A DNA stretch of 64,000 nt from Sedimentibacter acidaminivorans (GTDB taxonomy: Bacteria; Bacillota; Clostridia; Tissierellales; Sedimentibacteraceae), in assembly GCF_017873955.1 (NCBI RefSeq), contig NZ_JAGGKS010000002.1, positions 186,001 through 250,000 on the forward strand. Reading direction: 5' to 3'. The notes under the pieces were generated by a model. It was not told the DNA's origin. It did no database searches and was given only the letters and a program-made list of their open reading frames with translations. Shown here piece after piece: positions 46,677-55,465 of the stretch (positions are counted from its first letter, which is position 1; every line of letters starts with the position of its first letter). Position numbers and translations under genes: made by a program.

Positions 46677-47549
46677 CTAATCTCCTAAAAAAGTAGTACC
46701 AAAAATAGAATGATTTCTCTTTATTGCATTCATAGCATCGTTATATCCTAATTCAAATGACTGCTTTAGTTTATCTTGATTAAAATTTAGTGTTCCATTT
46801 AGAAGATTGCCTAAATACCTTGATGGCTGAATTAAAATCATTTGTATTGATGGGTATCTTCTCATAATGCTAAAATAATTCACTCTCTCACAGGATATTA
46901 CAATAATTTTTCTATATCCACTTTGATATACAGGATATATTGGTAAGTTATCATTTACACCTCCGTCAACAAAATATTGGTCTTCAATTATAATAGGTGT
47001 ATATATAACAGGTAGTGCTGATGACGCAGACAAAACTTTTACAATAAAATCTTTATTTGCATTTTTTAAATTAATATACTGTGTAAATCCTGTTTTTCTA
47101 CCTTCGTACCAATCAATAGCTGGCTTTAAAAACCTCCTTTCTTTAGGTATTTTAGTTATATTTACTACTGAAGCATAAAAATCTTTTTCAGATTTTTCTA
47201 AGTTTTCTATATTTAATTCATCTAATAATTCAATTAATCCATCTCTTGATAAAATACCATCAAAATCTACATTTTTACCTTTTTTAATTCTGTTTATAAT
47301 TTGTACTATTTCATTGTAATCAATTCCATTATCCATAAACCTTTTTTGCAAATCATACTCTAGCCATACTTCAGCAGCACTATCACTGTCCATCAATTGT
47401 ATTAGTGCACAATTAATTGCTCCAATAGAAGCACCAGAATACATTTTTATATTCTTATTTATTCCATGTTGACACAATGCATGCCATGCACCTATTTCAT
47501 ATGCTCCTTTAGCACCGCCTCCACCTAGAACTAAACCTATATCCGACAT
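46677..47549 (-). CDS. Patatin-like phospholipase
   Basis: About 290 residues. The oxyanion loop GLVLGGGGAKGAYEIG, the nucleophile elbow GASIGA (Ser) and the dyad Asp in DGGVNDN are intact. It is a cytoplasmic Ser-Asp acyl hydrolase, probably acting on lipids. A C-terminal LGYNDAMNAI segment is typical of bacterial patatins. The ATG at 47547-47549 has GAGGT 6 nt upstream; a longer start at 47576 does not. It may lie on the same transcript as the Cys-rich ORF downstream (73 nt gap). Confidence 0.92.
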   Translation of the reverse strand: MSDIGLVLGGGGAKGAYEIGAWHALCQHGINKNIKMYSGASIGAINCALIQLMDSDSAAEVWLEYDLQKRFMDNGIDYNEIVQIINRIKKGKNVDFDGILSRDGLIELLDELNIENLEKSEKDFYASVVNITKIPKERRFLKPAIDWYEGRKTGFTQYINLKNANKDFIVKVLSASSALPVIYTPIIIEDQYFVDGGVNDNLPIYPVYQSGYRKIIVISCERVNYFSIMRRYPSIQMILIQPSRYLGNLLNGTLNFNQDKLKQSFELGYNDAMNAIKRNHSIFGTTFLGD

Positions 47550-47650
47550 AAAATCACCTCTGTATATTTTATGCATTTCTTAATCTACGGTTAAGACAAA
47601 AATTATATTTTATTATATAATTCATTGTGTTATAATAAATACAACTAAGA

Positions 47651-47722
47651 AACAAAGACATAAGTCTTTGTCTTGATGTATTTATTGTATCGTTGTGATG
47701 CAAGCCGTTATCTGGCTTGCTT
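47651..47722 (+). promoter_or_regulatory. Two tandem hairpins upstream of rodA
   Basis: ACAAAGAC/GTCTTTGT (about 47653-47672) and GCAAGCC/GGCTTGC (about 47701-47721) are perfect small stems in the rodA leader region. A TATAAT-like box with no good -35 follows the second one. They may form a leader RNA or a terminator for read-through; no known riboswitch was recognised. Confidence 0.45.
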
Positions 47723-47762
47723 TATGATATAATAACCATAAATCTAAGATTTGGAGGATTAA

Positions 47763-48914
47763 ATGTTTACAAAAGACAACAAACTTAAAAGGTTTGATTT
47801 TATATTATTATTTACAACTCTTATTTTATGTTTATACGGATTTCTTGTAATTAAAAGTGCCACTATGAGCCAGGCTATGGGTAGTGATAGGTTTTTAAGA
47901 ACACAAACTATAGCATTTGTACTTGGTTTAATTTGTGCTCTTGTATTAGTTATAATTGATTATGACCTGTATGGAACGTTTTACCTACAAATTTATGCTC
48001 TTTCAAACATTCTTTTGTTATATGCCTTGGTGAACCCTGTAAATGCATCCGAATGGGGTGATGTAAGGAGCTGGATTAGTATAGGCCCCATAGTTTTCCA
48101 GCCATCAGAGATTGCCAAATTTGGTGTCATAATATCATTAGCAAAATATATTGATTTAAATAAGGATAATATAAATGAACCATTTATACTTTTTAAAATT
48201 CTAGTTTTTGCTTTATTCCCAGTCGGGCTAATATTACTTCAACCTGATTTAGGTACTGCTCTTGTTTTTATATTCTTTATTGCAGTAATGATTTTTGCAG
48301 GTGGGATAGACTATAAATATGTAACTGTCGTTTTAATTATAGGATTAATTTTTGCTGTTATTGCTATTGGTGCATTTTTTTATATTATGAAAGATTATCA
48401 AGTGGGGGATAACTATCAATTTGACAGAATTGTTACTTTTGTTTATCCTGAACTAGATCCAACAGATACTGGATATCAGGTTATACAATCCAAAACTGCA
48501 ATTGGCTCTGGATTACTATACGGTAGAGGTTTGTATAAAGGTGTTCAAAATCAACTTGGTTATCTTCCAACAAAAGAAACTGATTTTATATTTGCCGTGA
48601 TAGGTGAAGAGTTAGGTTTTATAGGAGGAATTTTTTTACTTGTACTTTATTCGATACTCTTATATAGACTCATAAGAATTGCTAAACACACAACAAGCAT
48701 GTTTGGATCTTTAATTGCAACTGGAATCACCGCAATGCTTTTTTTTCACATCTTTGAAAATGTTGGTATGACTATGGGGCTTGTTCCTGTAACAGGTATT
48801 CCTTTACCATTTGTTAGCTATGGTGGAACTTTTATGTTAGTTAACATGGTAAGTATAGGTTTATGCCTCGGAGTAGGTATGAAGAGAAATAGCTTTGATT
48901 TAAATGAGTTTTAA
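47763..48914 (+). CDS. rodA: RodA/FtsW/SpoVE-family peptidoglycan glycosyltransferase
   Basis: A 383-residue SEDS protein with about ten membrane helices. Conserved blocks are FQPSEIAKFG, LLQPDLGTALVF, the TKETDFIFAVIGEELGF loop and the C-terminal PVTGIPLPFVSYGGTFMLV. SEDS proteins polymerise glycan strands at the membrane. The DYDLY start and the FLPTKETDF-like loop favour RodA over FtsW; no partner PBP2 gene is adjacent. It starts with GGAGG upstream, on the strand opposite to its neighbours. Confidence 0.9.
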   Translation: MFTKDNKLKRFDFILLFTTLILCLYGFLVIKSATMSQAMGSDRFLRTQTIAFVLGLICALVLVIIDYDLYGTFYLQIYALSNILLLYALVNPVNASEWGDVRSWISIGPIVFQPSEIAKFGVIISLAKYIDLNKDNINEPFILFKILVFALFPVGLILLQPDLGTALVFIFFIAVMIFAGGIDYKYVTVVLIIGLIFAVIAIGAFFYIMKDYQVGDNYQFDRIVTFVYPELDPTDTGYQVIQSKTAIGSGLLYGRGLYKGVQNQLGYLPTKETDFIFAVIGEELGFIGGIFLLVLYSILLYRLIRIAKHTTSMFGSLIATGITAMLFFHIFENVGMTMGLVPVTGIPLPFVSYGGTFMLVNMVSIGLCLGVGMKRNSFDLNEF

Positions 48915-48982
48915 ATGATAGATGAGTAAAAGGAAATAAATTTTAAATTAAATATTAATTAAATTGTTATAATTCATAAAAA

Positions 48983-49001
48983 GGACGCATAAAATGCGTC
49001 C
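48983..49001. terminator. Bidirectional terminator between rodA and the kinase gene
   Basis: GGACGCAT and ATGCGTCC form a perfect 8-bp stem with a 3-nt loop, between two convergent genes. Confidence 0.7.
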
Positions 49002-49032
49002 CCTATAAAACCTTTAAAATCAATGCTATTGA

Positions 49033-50694
49033 TTACTCAAAGCAACTTCCACCTATAAATTCCCTCAATATGGATGTGTATGGAATTGCTCTTTCATTGT
49101 CTATATTTTTAAAGTAACTTAAAAATTTTAATAATCTTTGTCTCTCAGGATAGTATTCGCTATCTTCATCAATTTTTTTAATCAATGGAATAGCATATTT
49201 TTTTAACACACATAATTCATATACAAGTGCTGAATTAAATATAGCATCTGCATTTTCTTGAAATGGGAATATATACTTTTCTGCACCTTTTACAACATTA
49301 TCCCAAAGTTCAAGCGTTTTTAGTGCATCATTTCCTCTATGTGTGTTATCTCTAACTATTCGCCTTATTAATCTTAAATCAGATGTTGCAATTCTGTTAT
49401 GGTTATCAATGTTAAGTTGCGTCAATGCACTAATATATATTCTAAACTTATTTTTTTGAGGAATATTTTCTGTTAACTTATCATTTAGACCATGTATTCC
49501 TTCTATAATAATTATATGATCATCAGTTAACTCTATTGGTTCTCTAGTAAATTCCCTCATTCCAATTTTAAAATTAAATACAGGTATTTGAACTTGTTGA
49601 CAGGTCATTAAATTTAATAGTTGCTCATTAAAAAGTTCCAAGTCCAATGCCCCTATTGTTTCATAATCATAATCTCCATTCTCATCACGTGGAGTCATAT
49701 CCCTATTTACAAAATAATCATCTAAAGACAATGCATAAGTTTTTTTGCCGTTTACTCTCAATTGAATTGACAACCTTTGGGCAAATGTTGTTTTCCCTGA
49801 AGATGAAGGGCCTGCTATCAATACAATTTTTATATTTTTATCCTTAGTAATTTCATCTGCTATATATGCAATTTTTTTCTCATGGAATGCTTCGTTTACG
49901 CGTATCATATCATCAATAGTACTGTCGACTATTTTATTGTTCAATACGCCTACATTACCAATGTCCATTATCTCCCCCCAATCCTCTGCTTCCTTAAAAA
50001 CTTTAGAAAGTTTCTTTTGTTCAATATATTCAGGAAGTTCGAAATTGTTTTCCTTAGTTGGGAAAATCAAAATTATGCCTGGAAAAAATAATTTTAAATC
50101 AAACTTGTCTATTACATTTGTGTTAGGAGCAACATATCCATAAAATGTATCATAGTAACCATCAAGTTCATACACTCTTATAAATTCAGAATTCCAATGT
50201 TTTAGTAGTTCAACCTTATCATGCATACCCTGTGATGCAAAAATATCAGTTGCTTCTTTCGTACTTAATATTTTTTTGTTAATTGGCATTTGTTTATAAA
50301 TAATTTCTTGCATTCTATCTTTTATTCTTTTTAAATCGCCTTGATTTATGGTTTTTTTAGTTTTTATTTCTGTATATAAGCCCCTATTTAAAGAATGTTC
50401 AATATTAACATCTACAAAATTAAAAATATCTTTACAGGCCTTAATATATATAAAACAAAGAGTCCTTATATAAATTCTCTGACCGTCATTATCATTTAAA
50501 TCTAGAAATTTAACTTTATCATCTTCATTGTAGCTGTTTACTATAAGTTCCTGCAGTTTATTATTAACCTTTACTGCAAGATATTTTTTATAATTTTCTT
50601 TGTCCATTTTTTTTACTAAATCATAAAACGATTCATCTTTTTCCATTTCAACTATCTGATTACACTGTTTTACATTTTGTACTTCTATTTTCAT
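49033..50694 (-). CDS. Nucleoside kinase (uridine kinase-like, long form)
   Basis: About 553 residues. The C-terminal half is a P-loop kinase with Walker A IAGPSSSGKTT, SLDDYFVNRDMTPRDENG and IIIEGIHGLN, as in uridine kinase. The N-terminal ~200 residues contain a TGS-like/ThrRS-N-like segment and a region resembling the second additional domain of threonyl-tRNA synthetase (HSLNRGLYTEI). This arrangement is common in Firmicutes and is annotated as nucleoside kinase; the substrate is not certain. The ATG at 50692-50694 has GGAGG 5 nt upstream. Confidence 0.88.
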   Translation of the reverse strand: MKIEVQNVKQCNQIVEMEKDESFYDLVKKMDKENYKKYLAVKVNNKLQELIVNSYNEDDKVKFLDLNDNDGQRIYIRTLCFIYIKACKDIFNFVDVNIEHSLNRGLYTEIKTKKTINQGDLKRIKDRMQEIIYKQMPINKKILSTKEATDIFASQGMHDKVELLKHWNSEFIRVYELDGYYDTFYGYVAPNTNVIDKFDLKLFFPGIILIFPTKENNFELPEYIEQKKLSKVFKEAEDWGEIMDIGNVGVLNNKIVDSTIDDMIRVNEAFHEKKIAYIADEITKDKNIKIVLIAGPSSSGKTTFAQRLSIQLRVNGKKTYALSLDDYFVNRDMTPRDENGDYDYETIGALDLELFNEQLLNLMTCQQVQIPVFNFKIGMREFTREPIELTDDHIIIIEGIHGLNDKLTENIPQKNKFRIYISALTQLNIDNHNRIATSDLRLIRRIVRDNTHRGNDALKTLELWDNVVKGAEKYIFPFQENADAIFNSALVYELCVLKKYAIPLIKKIDEDSEYYPERQRLLKFLSYFKNIDNERAIPYTSILREFIGGSCFE

Positions 50695-50729
50695 GAAATC
50701 CTCCAATTTTATAATTCAATTTATTAATA

Positions 50730-51638
50730 TTATAAAACATATCTTTCATCTATATGCGATATTATTTCTTTTCCATTCAGGTAACTTAATTCTTCTTCGA
50801 AGCCATTTAGCAAAATTTTATATGCATGTAAAATTTGATATTTCTCATTATCTCTTTTACCATATTTTTTATCACCCACAACAGGATGACCTATAGATGC
50901 TAAATGAGCTCTAATTTGATGAGCCCTACCTGTTTCTAGTTCTATTTCAAGCCATGTAAACTTACCCTCTCTTTTAATAGGGTGTACATATGTAATTATT
51001 TTTTTAGCACTTTCAATTTCTTCTTTAACTATTTCAACAATATTTTTATAATCATCTTTAATCATATAATCTTCAAGCTCTAAATCTTTTAAAACTATTC
51101 CATGTACCTTAGTTTCATAATATTTTTTTATATTTCTATCCCTTATTGCCTTATTAACCTGCTTAACAGTTTCATAATTTTTAGCAGCAATTACAAGACC
51201 AGAAGTATTCTTATCCAATCTATTGCATACAGCTGGTTTAAATGTAAAACTTATATTTTTCTCTTTTGCATCTAAATACATTTTAACTTCATCTACTAAA
51301 CTCTTTTTACTTGTTAAATCAGGTTGTGTACTGAGCCCAACAGGCTTATTTACTACTAGTATATTTTCATCTTCGTACACTACTTTAAAATGAATTGCTG
51401 TTTGAAGCAAACTTTTCTTTTCCCTAAATTTATCTATAGTATCATCAGACAAATAAATTTGTACCACATCTTCTTTTTCTAAAACTACTTCTGGTTCTAC
51501 CTTGGAATTATTCAATTTTATGTTTTTTTTCCTTATCATTTTATAAATGAAAGCTGAATTAGCTTTATTAAGATATTTTTTCAGAAACCTATCCATTCTT
51601 TGTCCAGATTCATTATTTGTAATTATTATCTCTTTCAT
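50730..51638 (-). CDS. RluA-family RNA pseudouridine synthase
   Basis: A 302-residue protein. An N-terminal S4-like RNA-binding domain (GQRMDRFLKKYL) is followed by the synthase core. The catalytic Asp is in CNRLDKNTSGLVI, and GRAHQIRAHLASIGHPVVGD is conserved. It isomerises uridines in rRNA or tRNA; the exact site cannot be told. The start has GGAGT upstream. It lies 35 nt upstream of the kinase gene. Confidence 0.93.
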   Translation of the reverse strand: MKEIIITNNESGQRMDRFLKKYLNKANSAFIYKMIRKKNIKLNNSKVEPEVVLEKEDVVQIYLSDDTIDKFREKKSLLQTAIHFKVVYEDENILVVNKPVGLSTQPDLTSKKSLVDEVKMYLDAKEKNISFTFKPAVCNRLDKNTSGLVIAAKNYETVKQVNKAIRDRNIKKYYETKVHGIVLKDLELEDYMIKDDYKNIVEIVKEEIESAKKIITYVHPIKREGKFTWLEIELETGRAHQIRAHLASIGHPVVGDKKYGKRDNEKYQILHAYKILLNGFEEELSYLNGKEIISHIDERYVL

Positions 51639-51916
51639 ATTTACTCCAATTGTATTTTATATTTTTTAACACTACTCTTTTATAATTACTATATGCTATA
51701 CTAATTAAACTTAAATTATTATTTGTATTATAGCAGATAGCATCACAAAAAGAAATAAAATTATACCATCCAATATTATTATACATCAAAATATAACCCA
51801 TTATTAAATAATATAAGAAAATATTTACATAATTTTATTAAACGTATATATTGTATCTATGCAATTTTTATGTTAATATATTATGTGGTAACTATAAATT
51901 TGTTGAGGTGCTTCAA

Positions 51917-52417
51917 ATGAAAAAAATAATTAACGCTATAAGAGACTTTTTATATATATTGACTGACTATGGATTAATAATAACCGTAGCTGTTATTATG
52001 ATAGCTGTGCTAGGCTGGAGATTTAACATCCTATTTAACAGGGATATAGAAAAAGAAACACTTGCAGTTGTTCCAAACGATATTCAAGTAGAAGTTCCAG
52101 TTACAAATGACCAAACAAATAATGATAAAGACGAAGAAATTCCTAATAAAGAAGAAGATGAAGAAGAACCAACCGAACCTAACAACCCTACTCCTACAGA
52201 AAGCGATGTTGTTGCTACAGTTGAAATTCCAGCAGGTTCATTTCCATCTAAAATAGGTGATATTTTAATTAATTCTAATCTAATTGTAGATAAAAATGAA
52301 TTTCTAAATAGATCTGTAGAAATGGGGCTTGATACTAAGCTACAAAGTGGTAGTTTCGAAATATCTATTGGGACAAACTTAGATGATATAATTAAAATAA
52401 TTGCTAAAGCAAATTAA
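51917..52417 (+). CDS. Membrane-anchored MltG/YceG-like short protein
   Basis: A 166-residue protein: a membrane helix at about 17-38, an extracellular Glu/Pro/Asn-rich linker (~60-105), and a C-terminal domain (VEIPAGSFPSKIGDILINS... ending with TNLDDIIKII). This domain matches the small LysM-like part of the MltG/YceG lytic transglycosylases. The catalytic part of MltG is absent, so it may bind glycan without cutting it. Short MltG-like proteins like this are common in Clostridia. The ATG at 51917 has GAGGTG upstream. The 200 nt before it are AT-rich with no clear signal. Confidence 0.78.
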   Translation: MKKIINAIRDFLYILTDYGLIITVAVIMIAVLGWRFNILFNRDIEKETLAVVPNDIQVEVPVTNDQTNNDKDEEIPNKEEDEEEPTEPNNPTPTESDVVATVEIPAGSFPSKIGDILINSNLIVDKNEFLNRSVEMGLDTKLQSGSFEISIGTNLDDIIKIIAKAN

Positions 52418-52430
52418 TTCAAACAAAAAC

Positions 52431-52457
52431 GGACGTTGATAACGTCCACTTTTTTTA
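52431..52457 (+). terminator. Terminator after the MltG-like gene
   Basis: GGACGTT and AACGTCC form a 7-bp stem with a 3-nt loop, followed by ACTTTTTTTA. A second hairpin with a T-run, AAAGTTGC/GCAACTTT, lies at 52466-52488 and may serve both convergent genes. Confidence 0.85.
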
Positions 52458-52492
52458 TATACTCGAAAGTTGCATAGCAACTTTTTTTATAT

Positions 52493-53047
52493 TTAGTATC
52501 TTTGATTTACATAATAATCTATTACAGATTTTTTCCTTCCTTCAATAAATACATTTTCTTTTTTCAATACATCTAAAAGCCATATGCTTTTAGAATGAAG
52601 AACTGCATATTCATAGTCACTAAGAACAATTTCATATAACTTTCCTTCAAGATTATACGACTCCATCTTAATAAAATAAGCTTCTACATTTTCATAATGA
52701 AGAAATCTTAATAATCTAAATGTGGTTTTATCTTTTTCATTATAATAATAATCTGCTTCCTCTAGATATTTGCTGTAAAAGCTTATATGCTTTCCTTTAT
52801 CTTTAATATCCTGAGCAACCATTCTATGATACTTAGCCATCATATTGTAATATTGATAGTTATACATACCTTTTTCTATACTGTCAATACGTTGAAATGG
52901 CTTTATGTTTTTCTCAAGCATATACTTATAATTAAGCTCTAGATACTCTTTTTTATTAATATCACCATTCATATGTTGTATTATCAACATATCTCTATGT
53001 TCAAAAAAATCATCAAAAATACTTTTATTAGGTTTGAAATAGTTCAT
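52493..53047 (-). CDS. Uncharacterised 184-residue protein
   Basis: I do not recognise it with confidence. The protein is Tyr- and Lys-rich and looks largely helical (YKYMLEKNIKPFQRIDSIEKG, then MYNYQYYNMMAKYHRM). It has no signal peptide or membrane helix and no obvious catalytic motif. A family restricted to Clostridia is likely because the flanking genes are of that type. The start has GAGT upstream. It stands alone between terminators. Confidence 0.75.
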   Translation of the reverse strand: MNYFKPNKSIFDDFFEHRDMLIIQHMNGDINKKEYLELNYKYMLEKNIKPFQRIDSIEKGMYNYQYYNMMAKYHRMVAQDIKDKGKHISFYSKYLEEADYYYNEKDKTTFRLLRFLHYENVEAYFIKMESYNLEGKLYEIVLSDYEYAVLHSKSIWLLDVLKKENVFIEGRKKSVIDYYVNQRY

Positions 53048-53121
53048 ATCATCACTCTTTCTACAAAATTAACATAATAAATATTCTAACAGAAAAACAA
53101 ATTAATATCAACAAGAAAAAA

Positions 53122-53149
53122 CATCCACAGATTATAAAATCTGTGGATG
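53122..53149. terminator. Hairpin terminator
   Basis: CATCCACAGATT and AATCTGTGGATG form a perfect 12-bp stem with a 4-nt loop, 13 nt beyond the stop of the P-loop gene (minus strand). Confidence 0.75.
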
Positions 53150-53162
53150 ACATCAATCAAAA

Positions 53163-53576
53163 TTAGCTTAATACCTTGCTTTTTAAAGGTTCAGATATAT
53201 CATCTACTTCGTAATTAACACTCATAATAAATTTAACATCAAATTTTTCTGATAAAAATTCTAATCGCTCTATAACAGGTTCAAGTTTATCCTTTTCAGC
53301 TTGTGCAATCTTGTATAACCCATCTATGTAAACTTCCTCAACATCATAGTCAGTTGCAATTAAACCACATACAAATCCTTGGAACTGATCTTCATTTGTC
53401 AATCCATACTCTTTAGTATTAATATATCTGATTCTATAATCTAAATCAAATATGTGTCTATTGTTGGCTTCTAAAAAAACCATTTTACCTTGTATTCCAT
53501 CCACTGTACTATTTGCTAGCTCAATCATCCTTCTAGTTTTTCCTGTTCCGTTATGCCCACAAATTAATTGCACCAT
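53163..53576 (-). CDS. Small P-loop protein
   Basis: A 137-residue protein with an N-terminal Walker A motif, CGHNGTGKTRRMI (residues about 6-18), and a possible Walker B-like strand, VEEVYIDGLYKI. No further ATPase motifs are recognised. It may be a cytoplasmic nucleotide-binding protein related to PilT/twitching-type or AAA proteins, but this is not established. The ATG at 53574-53576 has AGGAGT 9 nt upstream. It lies 98 nt after the radical-SAM gene. Confidence 0.75.
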   Translation of the reverse strand: MVQLICGHNGTGKTRRMIELANSTVDGIQGKMVFLEANNRHIFDLDYRIRYINTKEYGLTNEDQFQGFVCGLIATDYDVEEVYIDGLYKIAQAEKDKLEPVIERLEFLSEKFDVKFIMSVNYEVDDISEPLKSKVLS

Positions 53577-53674
53577 AATAATCACACTCCTATTATATTT
53601 ATTTTGTTATTTAAAAAGTTAAACTATTACAATAATATTGTACCATATATTGAAAATGTTTACACTATAAATTT

Positions 53675-54607
53675 TTAATAATTTTTATTAATTATGAATT
53701 TTTCTTTTTTTCCTTGATATCTTTCTTCCATTAACATTTTATCTAAAATTTCATCTTTTATTTTCCACCAACTAATTCCCCAGTTTACAAAAAGCGAATT
53801 TTCTTTAGGTGCCCTTCCTATAAGTCTTTGTACCACAATATCACGATTTGAATATTCTAGAAATATTATTACTCTTTCAATATATTCGTCTTTAGAAATC
53901 AATGCTATTTCTTTTTCTTTGTATTGTCTTCCCATTTCTGTATTATCCATTATATACAATGAATGAATTTTAACCTGCTCAACTTTTAAAACAGATAATA
54001 TTTTCGCTGTTTCTATTGTGTCTTCTATATTATCCCAAGGTAAATTTAGTATTACATGGGTGCAAATTGCAAAATTGAATTTTTTTATTCTAGTAACTGC
54101 ATCAATAAATTCAGCAAGTGTATGTCCTCTGTTTATTTTTAGCAAAGTGTGATAATTTGATGTCTGCAAACCTAACTCAATTGAAATATTTACATTGTAC
54201 TCACGATGAATACCTTCTAAAAACTTCAAATATTCATCACCAATACAATCTGGCCTTGTTGATATTGAAATTTCTACTACATTAGGAACTATTGCTTCTA
54301 TAATATATTTTTTAAAAGAATCAAGTTCTAAATATGTATTTGTATAGTTTTGAAAATATGCAATAAACTTTTTTGCTTTATATTTACTTGAAATATAGTC
54401 CATATTTTTTTGAATTTGGTCTTTAACACTTAAAGTATTATCTAGCATTTCAAATCCAGCACCAATCTCAGAGCAAAATGTACATCCTCCGAATCCGATT
54501 GTTCCATCTCTATTAGGACAGGTAACAGGAATATTTACAGGAAGCTTATATACCTTTTCTCCATATTTATCTTTTAAATATTTTGAATACTCATTATATA
54601 AAATCAA
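53675..54607 (-). CDS. TIGR01212-family radical SAM protein (YhcC-like)
   Basis: A 310-residue radical-SAM protein. The cluster Cys lie in VTCPNRDGTIGFGGCTFC, with the unusual long spacing of this family (TCPNRDG...GGCTFC). FIAYFQNYTNTY and ISISTRPDC are also typical. The family is conserved in bacteria and of unknown function. The start is a TTG at 54605-54607 with GGAG 7 nt upstream. Confidence 0.9.
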   Translation of the reverse strand: MILYNEYSKYLKDKYGEKVYKLPVNIPVTCPNRDGTIGFGGCTFCSEIGAGFEMLDNTLSVKDQIQKNMDYISSKYKAKKFIAYFQNYTNTYLELDSFKKYIIEAIVPNVVEISISTRPDCIGDEYLKFLEGIHREYNVNISIELGLQTSNYHTLLKINRGHTLAEFIDAVTRIKKFNFAICTHVILNLPWDNIEDTIETAKILSVLKVEQVKIHSLYIMDNTEMGRQYKEKEIALISKDEYIERVIIFLEYSNRDIVVQRLIGRAPKENSLFVNWGISWWKIKDEILDKMLMEERYQGKKEKFIINKNY

Positions 54608-54887
54608 AGTACTTCTCCAAATTAATAAATTTTACAACTAAAAATTCAACTATGAATAATAGATGTATTCACTAAATTATAGTTTATTTTATAATTAAAA
54701 TCAAACTTATTTTTGGATACTATAACAAAACTTGTAATTTTAATAATTTTAATTACATAAGTATTCTTTTCTTTTATTCAAAAATTATTATAATAATTTT
54801 TTTATCTTTTTTTCCATTAAATAATTGAAATGTTTTTAAGTTTTTTGTAAATAATAAGAATGCAAATTAATATAGGAGGTTTAAAAA

Positions 54888-55106
54888 ATGCATATAAAAG
54901 AAGGTTTAATTCCTACAGTAGTAGGAACTTGTGTTACTGCCACTGGAATGGCTTTAAAAAATACAAATCTCCCAGATTCTTATAGAAATGGAATCATTGG
55001 TTTTGGTTTAGCTCATGTATTTCTTGGTTCAATGGGAATGATGAACGAAAATGGCCATCAACAGGAAATGATGAGAAAAGTATCAAAAGCTGTCAATTTT
55101 AAGTAG
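54888..55106 (+). CDS. Small hydrophobic protein of unknown function
   Basis: A 72-residue protein: MHIKEGLIPTVVGTCVTATG, a Gly/Ala-rich likely helix, and a second hydrophobic segment (NGIIGFGLAHVFLGSMGM). It looks like two membrane-associated helices. Similar short proteins occur in Clostridia without known function. AGGAGG lies 8 nt before the ATG. The 280 nt upstream are very AT-rich, with no promoter that I trust. It is convergent with the DUF378 gene. Confidence 0.75.
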   Translation: MHIKEGLIPTVVGTCVTATGMALKNTNLPDSYRNGIIGFGLAHVFLGSMGMMNENGHQQEMMRKVSKAVNFK

Positions 55107-55149
55107 ATGACACAATTAAGTTTTTAATGGGTCGATAACGACACAAACA

Positions 55150-55185
55150 ACAGAAAGCATGCTAAAGTCTCAGCATGCTTTCTGT
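55150..55185. terminator. Bidirectional terminator
   Basis: ACAGAAAGCATGCT and AGCATGCTTTCTGT form a perfect 14-bp stem with an 8-nt loop between two convergent small genes. Confidence 0.85.
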
Positions 55186-55199
55186 TATATTGGTTATTA

Positions 55200-55391
55200 T
55201 TATGCAAAAATAACATAAAACAAGGAATATAATCCAGCAAGTCCAATTAAAATATATATAGCTCTTCCTATAGGATTTTTCCAACCACCAAAAAAGCTAT
55301 CTACAATATCTACTTTAGTCAAACCATATAGTCCCCAATTTAACGCTCCTATCAATATAAGAATTGATGATATAGCAGTAATTATTTTCAT
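55200..55391 (-). CDS. DUF378 family membrane protein
   Basis: A 63-residue protein with two membrane helices and the family signature ILIGALNWGLYGL, followed by GRAIYILIGLAGLY. Its function is unknown. The start has GGAGG upstream. Confidence 0.9.
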   Translation of the reverse strand: MKIITAISSILILIGALNWGLYGLTKVDIVDSFFGGWKNPIGRAIYILIGLAGLYSLFYVIFA

Positions 55392-55465
55392 ACGTCCTCC
55401 TTAAAACCTTTTTATTACATTATATTTAGTTTTCAAGGAAATATGTGTACATACCGGTAATATTT

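Noticed and set aside
54608-54887. A small gene or RNA in the AT-rich gap before the 72-residue protein gene
   Set aside because: No ribosome site, hairpin or conserved RNA motif stands out in this very AT-rich stretch.
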